Shown here piece after piece: positions 42,078 to 50,940 of a stretch of DNA of 64,000 bases (positions are counted from its first letter, which is position 1; every line of letters begins with the position of its first letter). A program made the position numbers and the translations under genes. Below the pieces are notes generated by a model that saw only the letters and a program-made list of their open reading frames with translations, did no database searches and was not told the DNA's origin. The DNA lies in NCBI RefSeq assembly GCF_003994415.1, contig NZ_CP034689.1, positions 1,054,001 to 1,118,000 of the forward strand. The letters run 5' to 3'. The stretch is from Achromobacter spanius. GTDB lineage: Bacteria > Pseudomonadota > Gammaproteobacteria > Burkholderiales > Burkholderiaceae_B.

Positions 42078-43117
42078 CAGAACGTGTACCCCACGCTGAC
42101 CTGGCGGTCGTCCAGCTTGTCCAGCAGGCGCAGCAAGGGCGTGAAGACGCCGTAGCGCTGGGCCACCTGGCGCACGTAACCGTTCACGCGCGGCATGTGG
42201 GCCAGGTAATGCGTTTTGCCGTCGCGGTGGTTCAGGCGGGCGAACACGCCCAGGATGCGCAGGTTGCGCTGCAAGCCCATCCATTCATAGGCGCGGTGGA
42301 AGTCCGCGAAGTCGGCATCGACGGGCAAGCCCGCGGCGCGCGCCATTTCCCAATAGCGGATGGCCCAGTCCAATTGCTGCGGTTCTTCCCAGGTGGTGCG
42401 GGCGTCGGTCACCAATGACGCCAGGTCATAGGTGATGGGGCCGGCCAGCGCGTCCTGGAAATCGATGACGCCCGGGTTGGGGCCATATTGAGGCTGATCG
42501 CACACCATCAGGTTGGGGGAGTGGAAGTCGCGGTGCACCAGCACCTGCGCCTGGCCGCCGTTGCTGGCCGACAGCAGGGCGAAGATCTTTTCCAGGGCGT
42601 TAGCGGTTTTGTCGTCCAGCGCCACCCCATGGTGCTTGTTCACGTACCACTCGGGAAAGAGGGTGAGCTCGTCGGCCAGGCGAGGGGTGTCGTAGGTGGC
42701 CAGGCCGGTGGTGGCCGCTTGTTGCAGGCGGACCAGCGCGGCCAGCGCTTCGCGGTACATCGTTTGAAGCTGGCTGTCGGACAGGCCGGCCTGAATGCGC
42801 TGGTAGTAGGTCTGTTCGCCCAGGTCGGACAGCAGCAGCAGGCCCTGGTCAAGATTCTGTGCCAGCACCTTGGGCACGTTCAGGCCGGCGTCGGCCAGCA
42901 ACTGGCCCACGTGCAGGAAGGGGCGGCAGTCTTCGTGCGCGGGGGGCGCGTCCATGACAATCAGGGTGCGGTCGCCAGCGTCCAGCCTGAAGTAGCGGCG
43001 GAAACTGGCGTCGGCGGAGGCCGGGCGCAGCGAGTCCACGGCCAGGTTCAAGGTGGCGGGCAGGCTATCCAGCCAGTTGCGGATCTGCGCCAGGCGGGGG
43101 TCGTGATCGTTTTTCAA
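42077..43117 (-). CDS. amgK: Anomeric MurNAc/GlcNAc kinase
   Basis: The protein is 346 residues of the aminoglycoside-phosphotransferase fold. DASFRRYFRL is the N-lobe start, VLVHRDFHSPNLMV the Brenner catalytic motif and GVIDFQDAL the metal-binding motif. It phosphorylates N-acetylmuramic acid at C1 for MurU. The pair amgK-murU diverges from lptD, with 168 bases between, the same layout as in pseudomonads. Confidence 0.93.
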   Translation of the reverse strand: MKNDHDPRLAQIRNWLDSLPATLNLAVDSLRPASADASFRRYFRLDAGDRTLIVMDAPPAHEDCRPFLHVGQLLADAGLNVPKVLAQNLDQGLLLLSDLGEQTYYQRIQAGLSDSQLQTMYREALAALVRLQQAATTGLATYDTPRLADELTLFPEWYVNKHHGVALDDKTANALEKIFALLSASNGGQAQVLVHRDFHSPNLMVCDQPQYGPNPGVIDFQDALAGPITYDLASLVTDARTTWEEPQQLDWAIRYWEMARAAGLPVDADFADFHRAYEWMGLQRNLRILGVFARLNHRDGKTHYLAHMPRVNGYVRQVAQRYGVFTPLLRLLDKLDDRQVSVGYTF

Positions 43118-43197
43118 GGATGATCCGTGTCAGAAGGGCAAGATTGCTGAAATTTGCGTTCGGCGCACATAAGGCTGGGCGTATGGCGCGGCTTCTC

Positions 43198-43203
43198 TAT
43201 AAT
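43198..43203 (+). promoter_or_regulatory. Possible -10 box for lptD
   Basis: A perfect TATAAT lies 82 bases before the lptD start in the divergent region. The matching -35 region is poor, so an activator or extended element may be used. Confidence 0.4.
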
Positions 43204-43285
43204 ACCGGCTCGATTCCACCGGCATCGGCGGTTCTTTGCCGTCGGTGCCAGGCTTTTCCATCGTTAAAAAGGGCTGTTTTCACTC

Positions 43286-45685
43286 GTGCGCAAGGTTCGG
43301 TGGTTGATCCTCTCTGCTGTCAGCGTCGCCGCCGGAGCCGTCCAGGCTCAAGGTAGCCAAGGTTCGACTCCCGCGGCGCCGTCAGCAACGTCGGCAACCG
43401 TGACACCCGCGGCTCCCGTGCTGCGCACGTCGCCCGGTTTGCGGATGCATCGCCTGGCGGACGACGACATTCCCGCATACCTGGAAGCGGACAGCATCCA
43501 GGGCGACCCCGAGTCGGACCTGACCCTGAGCGGCAGCGCGCAGGTGCGCCGCATCGACGGCGTCATCAAAGGCGACCGCATCAACTATCGGAAAGACACG
43601 GGCGAAGTCGATGTCCAGGGCAGCGCGCGCATGATGCGCGACGGCACCCTGGTGACCGGCCCGAACGCGAAGTTCAACGTCGACAAGTATTCAGGCGAAG
43701 TCGAACAGCCCAATTTCTGGATGGGCGCCACCGGCGGCTTTGCCGTGGCCGAACACGCCGACATCTTCAGCAAGTCGCAGATGCGGCTGCATACGGTCAC
43801 GTACAGCGGTTGCTCCTGCGAAACGCCGTCCTGGTACATCAAGGCCAAGACGGTCGACATCGACTTCGACGAAAACGAAGGCGTGGCGCGCAATGGCGTG
43901 CTGTATTTCAAGGACGTGCCGATCCTGGCGTCGCCCTACATGACCTTCCCGGTCAAGAAAGAGCGCAAGTCGGGCTTTTTGATGCCGACCTACGGCACGA
44001 CCAGCCAGGGCGGCTTTGACTTTTCGCTGCCGTATTACCTGAATCTAGCCCCCAATTACGACCTGACGGTCCAGCCGCGTTATTTCTCCAAGCGCGGCAT
44101 GCAATTGGGTGGCGAATTCCGCTATCTGGGTTCGTCCTACGTCGGCACCATCGACGGCACTTATCTTCCCGACGACAATCTCACCAGCGAAGACCGTTGG
44201 ATGTACTGGTGGCGTCATCAGCAGACGTTCTCGCACGGCTTCTATGCCGACTGGGACATCGCCAAGGTGTCGGACGACAACTACTTCCGCGACATCTCGC
44301 AGTTGGGCCTGAACCAGGCGTCCACCACCTACCTGCCGCAGCGCGGGCGCGTGGGCTGGGCATCCAACTACTGGAGTACCTACGCCCAGGTCTACAAGTA
44401 CCAGACGCTGCAGGACCCCGACGCGCCGCTGGTGCCGCCGTATGACAAGGAGCCCGAGCTCTACCTGCGCGGCGCGCACTACGACTGGGGTGGGTTCGAT
44501 CTGGACTGGACCTCGACCGCCGTGCGTTTCCGCCGGCCTGATTTCGGTTCCACGGTACGTTATCCCGATGGCGACCGCCTGCAGTCCTACCCGACCGTTT
44601 CCTACCCGATCGTGCGGCCGGGCTGGTTCATCATCCCCAAGGCGGGCGTCAACTACACGCAGTACCAGACCAAATGGTATGGCACGGATGCACTTGGTTT
44701 GAACGGCGGCTCGGCCGACGGCCTGCCGCGCTCGCAATCGCGCACCGTGCCCATCATGTCGCTGGACACGGGCTTGATTTTCGAACGCGACACGACCTTG
44801 TTCGGCAAGTCCTCCACGCAAACGCTCGAACCGCGCCTGTACTATCTGCGCGTGCCGTATCGCGACCAATCCAAGGTGCCGGTTTTCGATACATCGCTGT
44901 CTGATTTCAGCTTCTCGCAGGCGTTTGAAGAAAACATCTATACCGGCGGCTGGGACCGTATTTCTAACGCCAACCAACTGACCGCCGCGCTGACCTCGCG
45001 CTGGCTGGACGCCGACACAGGCTTCGAGCGCCTGTCGCTGGCCGTGGCGCAGCGCCTGTACTTTGAAGACCAAAAGGTCACGCTGCCCGGTGAAACGCCC
45101 CGCGAAAACGTGCGTTCCGACTTCCTGGTGGGCGCCAGCGCGGCGCTGACCGACACCCTCAGCACCGACGTGGCGGCGCAGTACAACCCCTACGACAACC
45201 AGTGGTCGCGCGGCTTGGTCAGCGCTCGCTGGTCGCCGCAGCGCCTGACCACGGTGGCGCTGTCGTATCGTTATCAGCGCGACCCGCAAACGGGAGTCCA
45301 ATACCAGCCCCAGGGCCAGAACCAGGTCAGCCTGGCGGTCCAATGGCCGTTCAGCAAGCGTTGGTACGGTGTAGGCCGGGTGGACTATTCCTTGCGCTCC
45401 GGGCCGTCCAGCACGGTCGCCAATACGACGGAATCTCCTCGCGTAACGCAGGCCATCGCCGGCCTGGAGTACAAGGGGGATTGCTGCTGGGTGGGCCGCG
45501 TGGTCTATCAGCGCTATGCCGTATCGGCAACGGACGCCAACTCGGCAGTGTTCTTCCAGCTTGAGCTGACCGGACTGGGTTCCCTGGGAACCGACCCGAT
45601 GAGCCTGCTGAACAGAAGTATCCCCGGTTACACCGGCATTACACCGCCCGTGCCGGCTGGGACCACATTTGAAAGGTATGAATGA
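43286..45685 (+). CDS. lptD: LPS-assembly outer-membrane protein LptD
   Basis: The protein is 799 residues with a GTG start. A signal peptide ends near AQA (residue 21). The N-terminal OstA jelly roll (about 60-190) has ADSIQGDPESDLTLSGSA, and the C-terminal 560 residues form the large barrel. Cysteines lie in SGCSC (176, 178) and DCCW (733, 734), which can make the two inter-domain disulfides needed for maturation. LptD with LptE inserts LPS into the outer leaflet. It overlaps surA by ATGA, and SurA is its own chaperone. Confidence 0.96.
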   Translation: MRKVRWLILSAVSVAAGAVQAQGSQGSTPAAPSATSATVTPAAPVLRTSPGLRMHRLADDDIPAYLEADSIQGDPESDLTLSGSAQVRRIDGVIKGDRINYRKDTGEVDVQGSARMMRDGTLVTGPNAKFNVDKYSGEVEQPNFWMGATGGFAVAEHADIFSKSQMRLHTVTYSGCSCETPSWYIKAKTVDIDFDENEGVARNGVLYFKDVPILASPYMTFPVKKERKSGFLMPTYGTTSQGGFDFSLPYYLNLAPNYDLTVQPRYFSKRGMQLGGEFRYLGSSYVGTIDGTYLPDDNLTSEDRWMYWWRHQQTFSHGFYADWDIAKVSDDNYFRDISQLGLNQASTTYLPQRGRVGWASNYWSTYAQVYKYQTLQDPDAPLVPPYDKEPELYLRGAHYDWGGFDLDWTSTAVRFRRPDFGSTVRYPDGDRLQSYPTVSYPIVRPGWFIIPKAGVNYTQYQTKWYGTDALGLNGGSADGLPRSQSRTVPIMSLDTGLIFERDTTLFGKSSTQTLEPRLYYLRVPYRDQSKVPVFDTSLSDFSFSQAFEENIYTGGWDRISNANQLTAALTSRWLDADTGFERLSLAVAQRLYFEDQKVTLPGETPRENVRSDFLVGASAALTDTLSTDVAAQYNPYDNQWSRGLVSARWSPQRLTTVALSYRYQRDPQTGVQYQPQGQNQVSLAVQWPFSKRWYGVGRVDYSLRSGPSSTVANTTESPRVTQAIAGLEYKGDCCWVGRVVYQRYAVSATDANSAVFFQLELTGLGSLGTDPMSLLNRSIPGYTGITPPVPAGTTFERYE

Positions 45686-47241
45686 TGCGTAGGTTGCACT
45701 CTTTGCGCCGCCTGTCCGGCAGTGCGCTGTTGTTGGCCCTTTGCGCCGGCCTGTCCGCCGCGCCCGCGGCCGCGCAGACAGGCCGGGCCGCGAACAACGG
45801 CGCCAAGGCCGCGCCCGCCGCTCAGCAGGGCGAGCAGTTCGTGGACGGCATTGCCGCGGTGGTCGACAAGGACGTGATCACGCTGCGCGAACTGCGCGAG
45901 GCGTCGACCCGCATTTCGGCCGAACTGAAGGCGCGCGGCATCCAGGTGCCAGACGACCAGACCTTGCAACATCAAGTGCTGCAACGCCTGATCATGGAGC
46001 GCGTGCAGCGCCATGAAGCTGATCGCCTGGGTATACGCGTGGACGACGCGCAAGTCGATCAGGCCATCCAGACCATTGCCGGCCGCAACAAGATCAGCGT
46101 GGCGCAATTGCGCGCCGAAATCGAAAAGTCGGGCACGACCTGGGATAACTACCGCAAGTCGCTGCGCGACGAGATTCGTACGGACCGCCTGCGCCAACGC
46201 GCGGTGGATTCCACGATTGTCATCTCCGACAACGAAGTGGACGCTTTCCTGAGGGACCAGCGCCGCAACCCTGCATTTGGCGCCGCGCCCCAGGCGCAGC
46301 CCCAACCGCAGGCGCAGCCCGAGCCGGCGCCCGAGCAAGCCGCGGTGCCTTCGGGCCCGATGCTTTACGCGCTGGCGCAGATCCTGGTGCGTGTGCCGGA
46401 AGGTTCGTCGCCCGAACAATTGGCGGTGCTGCGCAAGAAGGCCGAAGACATCCTGGCTCGCGCCAAGCGTGGCGACGACTTCGCCAGTCTGGCTGCCGCG
46501 GCGTCGGACGGCCCGGAAGCGCTGCAAGGCGGCGTCATGGGCGTGCGTCCTCTGGACGGCTGGCCCGACCTGTTCGTCAAGGCCATCAGCAATCTGCAGA
46601 AGGGCCAGGTCAGCAACCTGATCCAGAGCGGCAATGGTTTCCACATCATCAAGGTGATGGACCGTGGCACGGCTCAGCCGGCTCCGGGCCGCACCGCGCG
46701 CGCGCCGGCCCCCACGCCCGCGCCGCAGCCCGCTGCGCGTCCGCAGGCGGCGCAGCAAGGCCCCACCGAAGTGATGCAGACCCGCGCGCGTCACATCCTG
46801 ATCAAGACGTCGACCGTCATGAGCGACGAGAGCGCGCGCCAGCGCCTGGAACAGGTGCGTCAGCGCCTGGTGTCGGGCACCGCCAAGTTTGAAGACATGG
46901 CGCGCCAGTACTCACAGGATTCGACCGCGCCGCAGGGCGGCGAGCTGGGATGGTTGAACCCGGGTGAAACCGTGCCGCCGTTCGAAGCCGCCATGAATGC
47001 CTTGAAGCCGGGTGAAATCAGCCAGCCGGTCCAGTCGCCTTTCGGTTGGCATTTGATCCAGGTTGAAGAACGCCGCCAGCATGACGCGACCGATGACATG
47101 GCCCGCATGCGGGCGCGCCAGACCTTGTTCGAGCGCCGCGCGCAACCGGCTTTTGAAGATTGGCTTGAGCAGTTGCGTGCTCAGGCTTATATCGACAACC
47201 GGCTTGAAAAGCAGCAGCAGATCCAGCAGAACAACCGCTAA
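45682..47241 (+). CDS. surA: Periplasmic chaperone / peptidyl-prolyl isomerase SurA
   Basis: The protein is 519 residues. A signal peptide ends near AAAQT. The N-terminal chaperone module runs from about 50 to 190 (GIAAVVDKDVITLREL). Two parvulin domains follow (about 225-330, with LAQILVRVPEGSSPEQ; about 365-470, with ARHILIKTS and GGELGWLNPGETVPPFE). Pro/Gln/Ala-rich linkers before each make it longer than E. coli SurA (428). A second ATG follows the first directly. Confidence 0.95.
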   Translation: MMRRLHSLRRLSGSALLLALCAGLSAAPAAAQTGRAANNGAKAAPAAQQGEQFVDGIAAVVDKDVITLRELREASTRISAELKARGIQVPDDQTLQHQVLQRLIMERVQRHEADRLGIRVDDAQVDQAIQTIAGRNKISVAQLRAEIEKSGTTWDNYRKSLRDEIRTDRLRQRAVDSTIVISDNEVDAFLRDQRRNPAFGAAPQAQPQPQAQPEPAPEQAAVPSGPMLYALAQILVRVPEGSSPEQLAVLRKKAEDILARAKRGDDFASLAAAASDGPEALQGGVMGVRPLDGWPDLFVKAISNLQKGQVSNLIQSGNGFHIIKVMDRGTAQPAPGRTARAPAPTPAPQPAARPQAAQQGPTEVMQTRARHILIKTSTVMSDESARQRLEQVRQRLVSGTAKFEDMARQYSQDSTAPQGGELGWLNPGETVPPFEAAMNALKPGEISQPVQSPFGWHLIQVEERRQHDATDDMARMRARQTLFERRAQPAFEDWLEQLRAQAYIDNRLEKQQQIQQNNR

Positions 47242-47259
47242 ACGCATTACGGGCTTTTC

Positions 47260-48045
47260 ATGTCTCAACACCAGGCGCGCAAGCGCTTCGGCCAGAACTT
47301 CCTGACCGACGAAAGCGTCGTCGAGTCCATCGTCCGGGCGGTTGCACCCGCCCGTGATGATGCCGTGGTCGAGATCGGCCCAGGTTTGTCTGCGCTTACC
47401 CGGCCGCTGCTTGAGCGTCTGGACCACCTGACTGCGGTTGAAATCGACCGCGACCTGGCCGCGCGCCTGCGCAAGCAGTTCGAGGCGTCTCGCCTGACCG
47501 TGGTCGAGGCCGACGCGCTGACGGTGGACTTTTCGCAGTTCGGCAGCGCACTGCGTGTGGTGGGCAACCTGCCCTACAACATTTCCAGCCCGCTGCTGTT
47601 TCATCTGATGACCTGGGCCGACCATATTCGCGACCAGCATTTCATGCTGCAACGCGAAGTGATCGACCGCATGGTGGCGACACCGGGTTCGGGGGATTTC
47701 AGCCGCTTGTCGGTGATGCTGCAATCGCGCTATCGCATGCACAAGCTGTTTGACGTGCCGCCCGAAGCCTTCGACCCGCCGCCCAAGGTGGTGTCCGCGA
47801 TTGTGCGCATGGTGCCTTTGCCGGCTGATCGCCTGCAACCGGTCAGCGTCCGCGCCTTTGAAACGGTGGTGGCCCGCGCGTTCTCGCAGCGCCGCAAAAT
47901 GCTGCGCCGGGTGTTGGCCGACTGGGCCCCGCAAGTCCCCTGGGAAGCCTTGGACATCGCCCCCACCGCCCGCGCCGAAGATATTTCGGTCGACCGGTAC
48001 ATCCGCCTGTCGGACGCATTGGTCCAGGCCGGCCTGCTCTCGTAG
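47260..48045 (+). CDS. rsmA: 16S rRNA dimethyladenosine transferase
   Basis: The protein is 261 residues. KRFGQNFLTD is the family N-terminus, VVEIGPGLSALT the SAM-binding loop and NLPYNISSPLLF the catalytic NLPY motif. It dimethylates A1518 and A1519 of 16S rRNA. It follows surA by 18 bases; the pdxA often found between them is absent. Its TAG stop (48043-48045) lies inside the left terminal repeat of the intergenic element that follows. Confidence 0.96.
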   Translation: MSQHQARKRFGQNFLTDESVVESIVRAVAPARDDAVVEIGPGLSALTRPLLERLDHLTAVEIDRDLAARLRKQFEASRLTVVEADALTVDFSQFGSALRVVGNLPYNISSPLLFHLMTWADHIRDQHFMLQREVIDRMVATPGSGDFSRLSVMLQSRYRMHKLFDVPPEAFDPPPKVVSAIVRMVPLPADRLQPVSVRAFETVVARAFSQRRKMLRRVLADWAPQVPWEALDIAPTARAEDISVDRYIRLSDALVQAGLLS

Positions 48046-48256
48046 GATGGGTGCAGCGCGAAGAACACGTCAATAAAGAACAGACGAGGATCGCGCGAAA
48101 CCCATCAGACGAAGGTGGAATTCAAGCGGAATCAGCCACATAGGCATCGCTGGATTTCGAACCGGGATCAGCCACACCGCCGACGCCGCCCGATGGGTTA
48201 CGCGCGTTCGACATAGTTTCCCTTCTGCCCGCCTTCCCGCGCTTCACCCATCCTAC
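48042..48256. repeat. Intergenic repeat, copy A, with terminal inverted repeats
   Basis: The 19-base ends GTAGGATGGGTGCAGCGCG (48042-48060) and its mirror (48238-48256) differ at one position. GATGGGT and ACCCATC recur inside. About 90% of bases match copy B at 49486-49688 in the same orientation. No gene is inside. It looks like a non-autonomous mobile repeat (MITE-like). The left end supplies the rsmA stop codon. Confidence 0.8.
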
Positions 48257-48286
48257 GACCAACCACGAAACGTTGCCACGTAGATT

Positions 48287-49264
48287 CTATGGTTTGGCGC
48301 AAGCCTGGCTGGCCATAAAGAGGTTTACATCGAAGGGTTTGCGCGATTTCCATACGCCGAAGGCGATGCGTAGGAGTTTTCTGGCGATGATGTTTAATGC
48401 CTGCGTTGAGGCCCAGCCCTTGACTCGTAGCGCTGTGTAGAGGGGTTTGAAGGCAGCTGTTCGGCTTGCTGAGGATGCCGCGTTGTAGGCAAGGCTTCTC
48501 AGGGCCGCATCGCCTTGCTTGCTGAGTTTACGCAGGCCTTTGTAGGCGCCAGACTCCTTGGGCCTGGGGTCTAGCCCCGCGTAGGCCACCACGGCGTCCG
48601 AGGAGGCGAACGGGATGCGGGCGAAGGCGGTCACCAGTGCGGCCCCAGTCAGCTTTCCCACGCCGGTAATGCTGGTGATTAAGTTGAAGTCGTCGGCCAA
48701 GGCGGGTTCGGCAGCGATCTGATCGAGCATTTCGCGCTCAAGAGCGTCTGCCAACTGCGTCAAGGCATCCAACGCTCGCTGGACCTGAGCTTGCGAGCCC
48801 ACGTGTTTGTGCCGATCGCTGGACAGGCGCAGCCTCGTGCGCGTCGTGACCGCCACCTTGCGTAAGCGTTGGATCTGACTCAGGCGCTCGATGTGCTCCG
48901 GGCAAGGTTCGTACCTATGCAACCGCTCGTGCTCGAGCGCCACGTAACGCGCAATCATGACAGCGTCGAGTCGGTCGGTCTTGCCCCGTTGAGCCTGCGA
49001 CTTGGCGTAATGGTGCAGGGCCTTGGGGTTCAGCACGTAGACGCGCAGCCCACGCTCATATGCCAGGTCGGCCAACAGGCGCTCGTAGCCACCGGTGGAC
49101 TCCATGGCAAGAACGCTTCCGCGCGGCAGCGTTTGCAACCATTTTTCCAAGCCAGTCGTTGAGTTTTTGACGGCCCGGGTCAACGGCTTGGCCGCCCCGT
49201 GCATCGCCACAACAACCTCGGATTTCCCCACATCCACACCAAAGAAAGATTGAGACGTTTGCAT
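48287..49264 (-). CDS. IS110-family transposase (DEDD recombinase)
   Basis: The protein is 325 residues. The RuvC-like N-domain has FFGVDVGKSEV (Asp about 10), AMESTGGYE (Glu about 55) and KTDRLDAVMIARY (Asp about 98 and 101). The C-terminal Tnp_20 domain has ITGVGKLTGAAL and YAGLDPRPKESG, followed by RSLAYNAA with the serine needed for strand exchange. All key residues are present, so it may be active. Members of this family use a bridge RNA made from the element to choose their target. Confidence 0.95.
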   Translation of the reverse strand: MQTSQSFFGVDVGKSEVVVAMHGAAKPLTRAVKNSTTGLEKWLQTLPRGSVLAMESTGGYERLLADLAYERGLRVYVLNPKALHHYAKSQAQRGKTDRLDAVMIARYVALEHERLHRYEPCPEHIERLSQIQRLRKVAVTTRTRLRLSSDRHKHVGSQAQVQRALDALTQLADALEREMLDQIAAEPALADDFNLITSITGVGKLTGAALVTAFARIPFASSDAVVAYAGLDPRPKESGAYKGLRKLSKQGDAALRSLAYNAASSASRTAAFKPLYTALRVKGWASTQALNIIARKLLRIAFGVWKSRKPFDVNLFMASQACAKP

Positions 49265-49480
49265 CTCTAGACTCCCTGCGATAGCGTTGTGTCTGCTGGG
49301 GAAGCCGCGCCCGATTCGTTACCTTGCGATCAATCGGCGGTCATGGCCGCTAGATTCTTAATCGACGTATTTGGGCGGGGTGGGATATCTACCGACGTCA
49401 GTCCGCTAGTGACGGCTGATGGATGGGTGCGTCCCGATCCCCAGCACCCCCGAAGCAAGATCGGTAAGTGCTATGAAAAC
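49265..49480 (-). ncRNA. Candidate IS110 bridge-RNA leader
   Basis: This non-coding leader lies upstream of the transposase, the place of the bridge RNA in the IS110 group. It holds stems such as CGTCA / TGACG (49396-49400, 49410-49414) and GGGTGC / GCACCC (49425-49430, 49444-49449). GGATGGGTGC at 49421-49430 is identical and in the same orientation to the flank directly outside the element (49487-49496), as expected of a left target guide. The RNA is not shown to exist; short frames inside are not protein-like. Confidence 0.5.
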
Positions 49481-49485
49481 ATACA

Positions 49486-49688
49486 AGGATGGGTGCAGCG
49501 CGAAGATCACGTCAATATTGAGCAGACGCCAAACGCGCGGAACCCATCAGACGAAGGTGGAATTTAGGCGGAATCCGCCACATAGGCATCGCTGGATTTC
49601 GAACCGGGATCAGCCACACCGCCGACGCTGCCCGATGGGTTACGCGCGATCGGCGTCATTTCCCTTCTGCCCGCCTTCCCGCGCTTCA
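49486..49688. repeat. Intergenic repeat, copy B, right end missing
   Basis: It is aligned with copy A from GGATGGGTGCAGCGCGAAGA through CGCGCTTCA with roughly 18 differences. The final ACCCATCCTAC is absent: the sequence runs directly into the end of the glycerate kinase gene. The left-hand GT of the terminal repeat is replaced by CA at the junction with the insertion sequence. Confidence 0.8.
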
Positions 49689-49692
49689 TCGC

Positions 49693-50835
49693 TCACAGCA
49701 TCCGTTTCTGCGCTGCCATCCATAGCTGCATGACGTCTCTGGCCCGCTCCGTAAGCAGTTTCTCCGCGTCCGCCAGCGCTTGCTGCAAGGTGATGGGGCC
49801 GGGGGCCAGGCTGAAGGCGGCGGTGATGCCGCCGGCGTGCAGTGCTTCGTAGCCATCGCCTAGCGACCCCGCCAACGCCACGACGGGCACACCGGCCTGC
49901 TGCGCGATTTTGGCGACGCCGGCCGGCGTTTTACCACGCAGGGTTTGCGCGTCCATGCGGCCTTCGCCCGTGAACACCAGCGTGGCTCCCTCGACGGCTT
50001 CGGCCAGGCGGCCCAACTCCGCCACGATCTCTACGCCGGGTCGAAAATGCGCCTGCAGGAACGCCTTGGCGGCGAACCCCAAACCACCTGCCGCGCCCGC
50101 ACCGGCCTCGTTTCGATGGTCCACGCCCAGATGCCGCGCGCAGACGTCCGCGAAATTCGACAGCATCTGGTCCAGCGTCAGCACCTGTTCCGGCGTGGCG
50201 CCTTTCTGTGGCCCAAACACATGTGACGCACCCTGCGGCCCGCACAGCGGGTTGTCCACGTCCGAAGCGATGTCGATACGGATCTTGGCCAGGCGCGGAT
50301 CAAGCCCGCGCGTGTCGATGCCAGCCAGCTTGCCCAGCGCGCCGCCGCCAGGCGGCAGGCTGTTGCCGTCGGCATCCATCAAGCGTACGCCCAGCGCCGT
50401 CAGCATGCCCGCGCCCGCGTCGTTCGTGGCCGATCCGCCAAGCCCGAGAATGATGCGCGTGGCGCCTGCGTTCACGGCCGCCAGCATCAGTTCACCCACG
50501 CCGTGGCTGCTGGCGCGCATCGGGTCGCGCTTGGATGGCGAGATCAGTTCCAACCCCGCCGCCGCCGCCATTTCAATGACAGCCGTGCCGTCTTCCAGCA
50601 AGCCCCAGACGGCGTCGACCTTGTAGCCCAGCGCATCGTTCACCGTCAGTTGTTGCGCCTTGCCGCCGGTTGCGGCGAGCACGGCTTCAACCGTGCCTTC
50701 GCCGCCATCGGCCATGGGAATGCAGACAGTGTGCGCGCCGGGGCAGGCGGCTTTCACGCCGCGCGCGATGGCCGCCGCCGCGTCAGGCGCGGAAACGCTT
50801 TCTTTGAAAGAGTCAGGAGCAATGACGATTTTCAC
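49693..50835 (-). CDS. Glycerate kinase (GlxK/GarK family)
   Basis: The protein is 380 residues from GTG 50833-50835 (KIVIAPDSFKES, the family N-terminus). MADGGEGTVEA, GLGGSATNDAGAGML and VFTGEGRMDAQTL are the conserved substrate and nucleotide loops. It phosphorylates D-glycerate to 2-phosphoglycerate. It diverges from pyruvate kinase with about 105 bases between, so together they lead glycerate (from glyoxylate or tartrate) to pyruvate. The open frame extends far upstream of the GTG, but that part is antisense to pyk and not real. Confidence 0.92.
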   Translation of the reverse strand: MKIVIAPDSFKESVSAPDAAAAIARGVKAACPGAHTVCIPMADGGEGTVEAVLAATGGKAQQLTVNDALGYKVDAVWGLLEDGTAVIEMAAAAGLELISPSKRDPMRASSHGVGELMLAAVNAGATRIILGLGGSATNDAGAGMLTALGVRLMDADGNSLPPGGGALGKLAGIDTRGLDPRLAKIRIDIASDVDNPLCGPQGASHVFGPQKGATPEQVLTLDQMLSNFADVCARHLGVDHRNEAGAGAAGGLGFAAKAFLQAHFRPGVEIVAELGRLAEAVEGATLVFTGEGRMDAQTLRGKTPAGVAKIAQQAGVPVVALAGSLGDGYEALHAGGITAAFSLAPGPITLQQALADAEKLLTERARDVMQLWMAAQKRML

Positions 50836-50940
50836 GGTGTCGGAGGGGCCGGTTATGGGTCGGAGTGCTGACCATGATACCCGCGCCGACGCAGGCGGCG
50901 TACCATAGCGCTTTCGTTGTTTTTGCGAGAGTGGACCGTC

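Larger units (their letters stand above)
48257..49486 (-). mobile_element. IS110-family insertion sequence
   Basis: The element is about 1.2 kb: a transposase on the minus strand, a short 3' end (about 30 bases) and a long 5' non-coding leader (about 220 bases). Ends are approximate, because IS110 elements lack clear inverted ends and make no target duplication. It is flanked on both sides by outward-facing ends of the same intergenic repeat, which suggests insertion at a junction of two repeat copies. Confidence 0.8.

Noticed and set aside
44045..45343. A 432-codon minus-strand frame inside lptD
   Set aside because: Antisense shadow of a high-GC essential gene; Arg/Gln/Val-biased and without domains.
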